Assembly (NCBI GenBank): GCA_963727415.1 | Contig: CAVSGF010000001.1 | Coordinates: 248,001 to 312,000, forward strand | Direction of reading: 5' to 3' | Length of the DNA: 64,000 nucleotides | DNA from: DASQPR01 sp963727415 | GTDB taxonomy: Bacteria; Actinomycetota; Actinomycetes; Mycobacteriales; Micromonosporaceae | In this document: positions 63,333 to 64,000 of the stretch, in pieces | How the letters are laid out: each line of letters begins with the position of its first letter | How positions within the stretch are numbered: position 1 is the stretch's first letter | The notes under the pieces: generated by a model | What the model saw: the letters and a program-made list of their open reading frames with translations, nothing else | What the model was told of the DNA's origin: nothing | Databases searched by the model: none | Translations under genes and position numbers: made by a program

Positions 63333-63608
63333 ATGCCTGCCCTCGCCGCAACCGCAACCGCCCACACCGCCCCGCTCGCCTCCTGCTCGCCGCCGCCATG
63401 ATCGTCACCGTCTGCTACGGACTCGGCTGCTGGCTCTGACCCGTTCGGCACCTGCCGACGCTGCCACGGCACCGGCAAACGCCGCTCCCCATTCGGCCGC
63501 GCGTTCGGGCTCTGCCGCCGCTGCGACGGCAACGGCCGCCGCCTGCGCATCGGCCGCCGCGTCATCAACACCCTGCGCGAACTCCACGACAAAGGCACCC
63601 GGCCATGA
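63333..63608 (+). pseudogene. Small membrane protein with CxxCxGxG zinc motifs, frameshifted
   Basis: CAGGAGG precedes ATG 63333 (MPALAATATAHTAPLA). A shift leads to the helix LLLAAAMIVTVCYGLGCWL, and another leads to PFGTCRRCHGTGKRRSPFGR and LCRRCDGNGRRLRIG, ending at 63608. The two CRRCxGxG motifs would bind one zinc, as in DnaJ. Joined, it is a 90-residue protein of a type often found after traB in AICEs. Confidence 0.5.
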
Positions 63609-63637
63609 CCACCCGCACCACGAAGGAGACCACACCG

Positions 63638-64000
63638 ATGAACCCGCTCACCCGCCTCGCCATCCACATCGCCGAACGCCTCCACCACACCACCGACGCC
63701 GACCTGACCGCCGCCGGATACACCGTCCACACCACACCCGACGGCCACCGCACCGTACGCCGCCCCGACATGCCCGCCATCGCCGCCGCCCACCGCGCCC
63801 GCATCGCCGCCAACCCCGACCCGATCGACCGGCTCTACCTCGACCGGGCCGTCAGGGCACGCCTCGCCGCCGAGACAGCCACCGCACACCGCCACGGATG
63901 CCGCATGAACGGAGGAACCGATGAACAACCACAACAGTGCGGGCTGTCGCCCGCGCTGCAGAGCACTACATGTCCCGGGTGGCCGGTGTTCCTGCTCGGC
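63638..64000 (+). CDS. Small AICE protein, end uncertain
   Basis: AAGGAG precedes ATG 63638 (MNPLTRLAIHIAERLHHTTD). The protein continues LTAAGYTVHTTPDGHRTVRR and DPIDRLYLDRAVRARLAAET. The frame stays open to the window edge, but the next gene starts at 63921, so the true stop has probably been lost to a shift near 63930. Not recognised. Confidence 0.5.
   Translation, partial: MNPLTRLAIHIAERLHHTTDADLTAAGYTVHTTPDGHRTVRRPDMPAIAAAHRARIAANPDPIDRLYLDRAVRARLAAETATAHRHGCRMNGGTDEQPQQCGLSPALQSTTCPGWPVFLLG
63921..64000 (+). CDS. Start of the next AICE gene (partial)
   Basis: ATG 63921 has a strong GGAGGAACC site. After a probable single-base shift, the frame reads VRAVARAAEHYMSRVAGVPA up to the right edge. 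Too short to name; by position it could be a replication-type gene. Confidence 0.4.
   Translation, partial: MNNHNSAGCRPRCRALHVPGGRCSCS

Noticed and set aside
1..64000. CRISPR array or insertion sequence with transposase
   Set aside because: No regularly spaced direct repeats with spacers and no intact transposase frame were seen; the only RNA-based mobile element is the group II intron.

Overview
The window is high-GC DNA (GC-rich third codon positions, GTG/TTG starts, Shine-Dalgarno sites of the GGAGG type) from an actinomycete, probably a filamentous Streptomyces-like soil species. Indicators are the tadA/deaminase-associated gene pair, a DUF6230-DUF6114 pair, DinB/DUF664 (mycothiol-type) proteins, a large LAL-type LuxR regulator, SigE-type sigma genes and an actinomycete integrative conjugative element (AICE) with an FtsK/TraB translocase. 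Many otherwise conserved genes are broken by single-base shifts (tyrA, a PHP protein, a DUF885 peptidase, traB and others). Part of this may be sequence error rather than gene decay.

Layout. 0-4.1 kb: end of an FtsX-type ABC permease, then gap and tetR on the minus strand, lying between an intact tRNA-Ser(CGA) and a 26-bp copy of its 3' end. 4.1-14 kb: housekeeping genes (deoD, tadA and partner, tyrA, a PHP protein, a phospholipase A2-like protein, a DUF885 peptidase, argS). 14-19.5 kb: DUF6114 and DUF6230 envelope proteins, small membrane proteins and an XRE regulator. 19.8-25.1 kb: gadB, an arsenic-type cluster (two arsR, an acetyltransferase, a flavin monooxygenase) and a glycerol-1-phosphate-dehydrogenase-like enzyme. 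25-31.3 kb: a lipoprotein, acetyltransferase, MFS exporter, DUF3800 protein, APH-type kinase and DinB protein.

31.5-35.5 kb holds a compact three-gene MoxR AAA+ / metallopeptidase-VWA / unknown-protein system. 36-41.2 kb holds a secreted PQQ-type beta-propeller protein, a LAL regulator and an ABM monooxygenase. A shared ~50-bp upstream element suggests that the last three are one regulon.

41.3-55.6 kb is accessory DNA rich in remnants. A HigB/RelE-like toxin gene is split by a group II intron whose predicted splice junction restores the toxin frame exactly. There is a second toxin-antitoxin pair, a stand-alone gltX, a SigE sigma factor with its membrane partner, and scattered fragments of HNH, HAD, NADAR, DinB and serine-recombinase genes. 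Two tRNA-Arg 3' ends, each with its terminator and a neighbouring small gene, form imperfect ~0.75-kb direct repeats at 46.8-47.5 and 54.8-55.6 kb.

Right of the second repeat the AICE begins: a decayed Fic gene, a PP2C-like phosphatase with an XRE/TPR regulator, a divergent operator region, DUF6284, DUF2637, TraB/FtsK and small AICE proteins running off the right edge. Its integrase and the intact tRNA-Arg are expected beyond the window.
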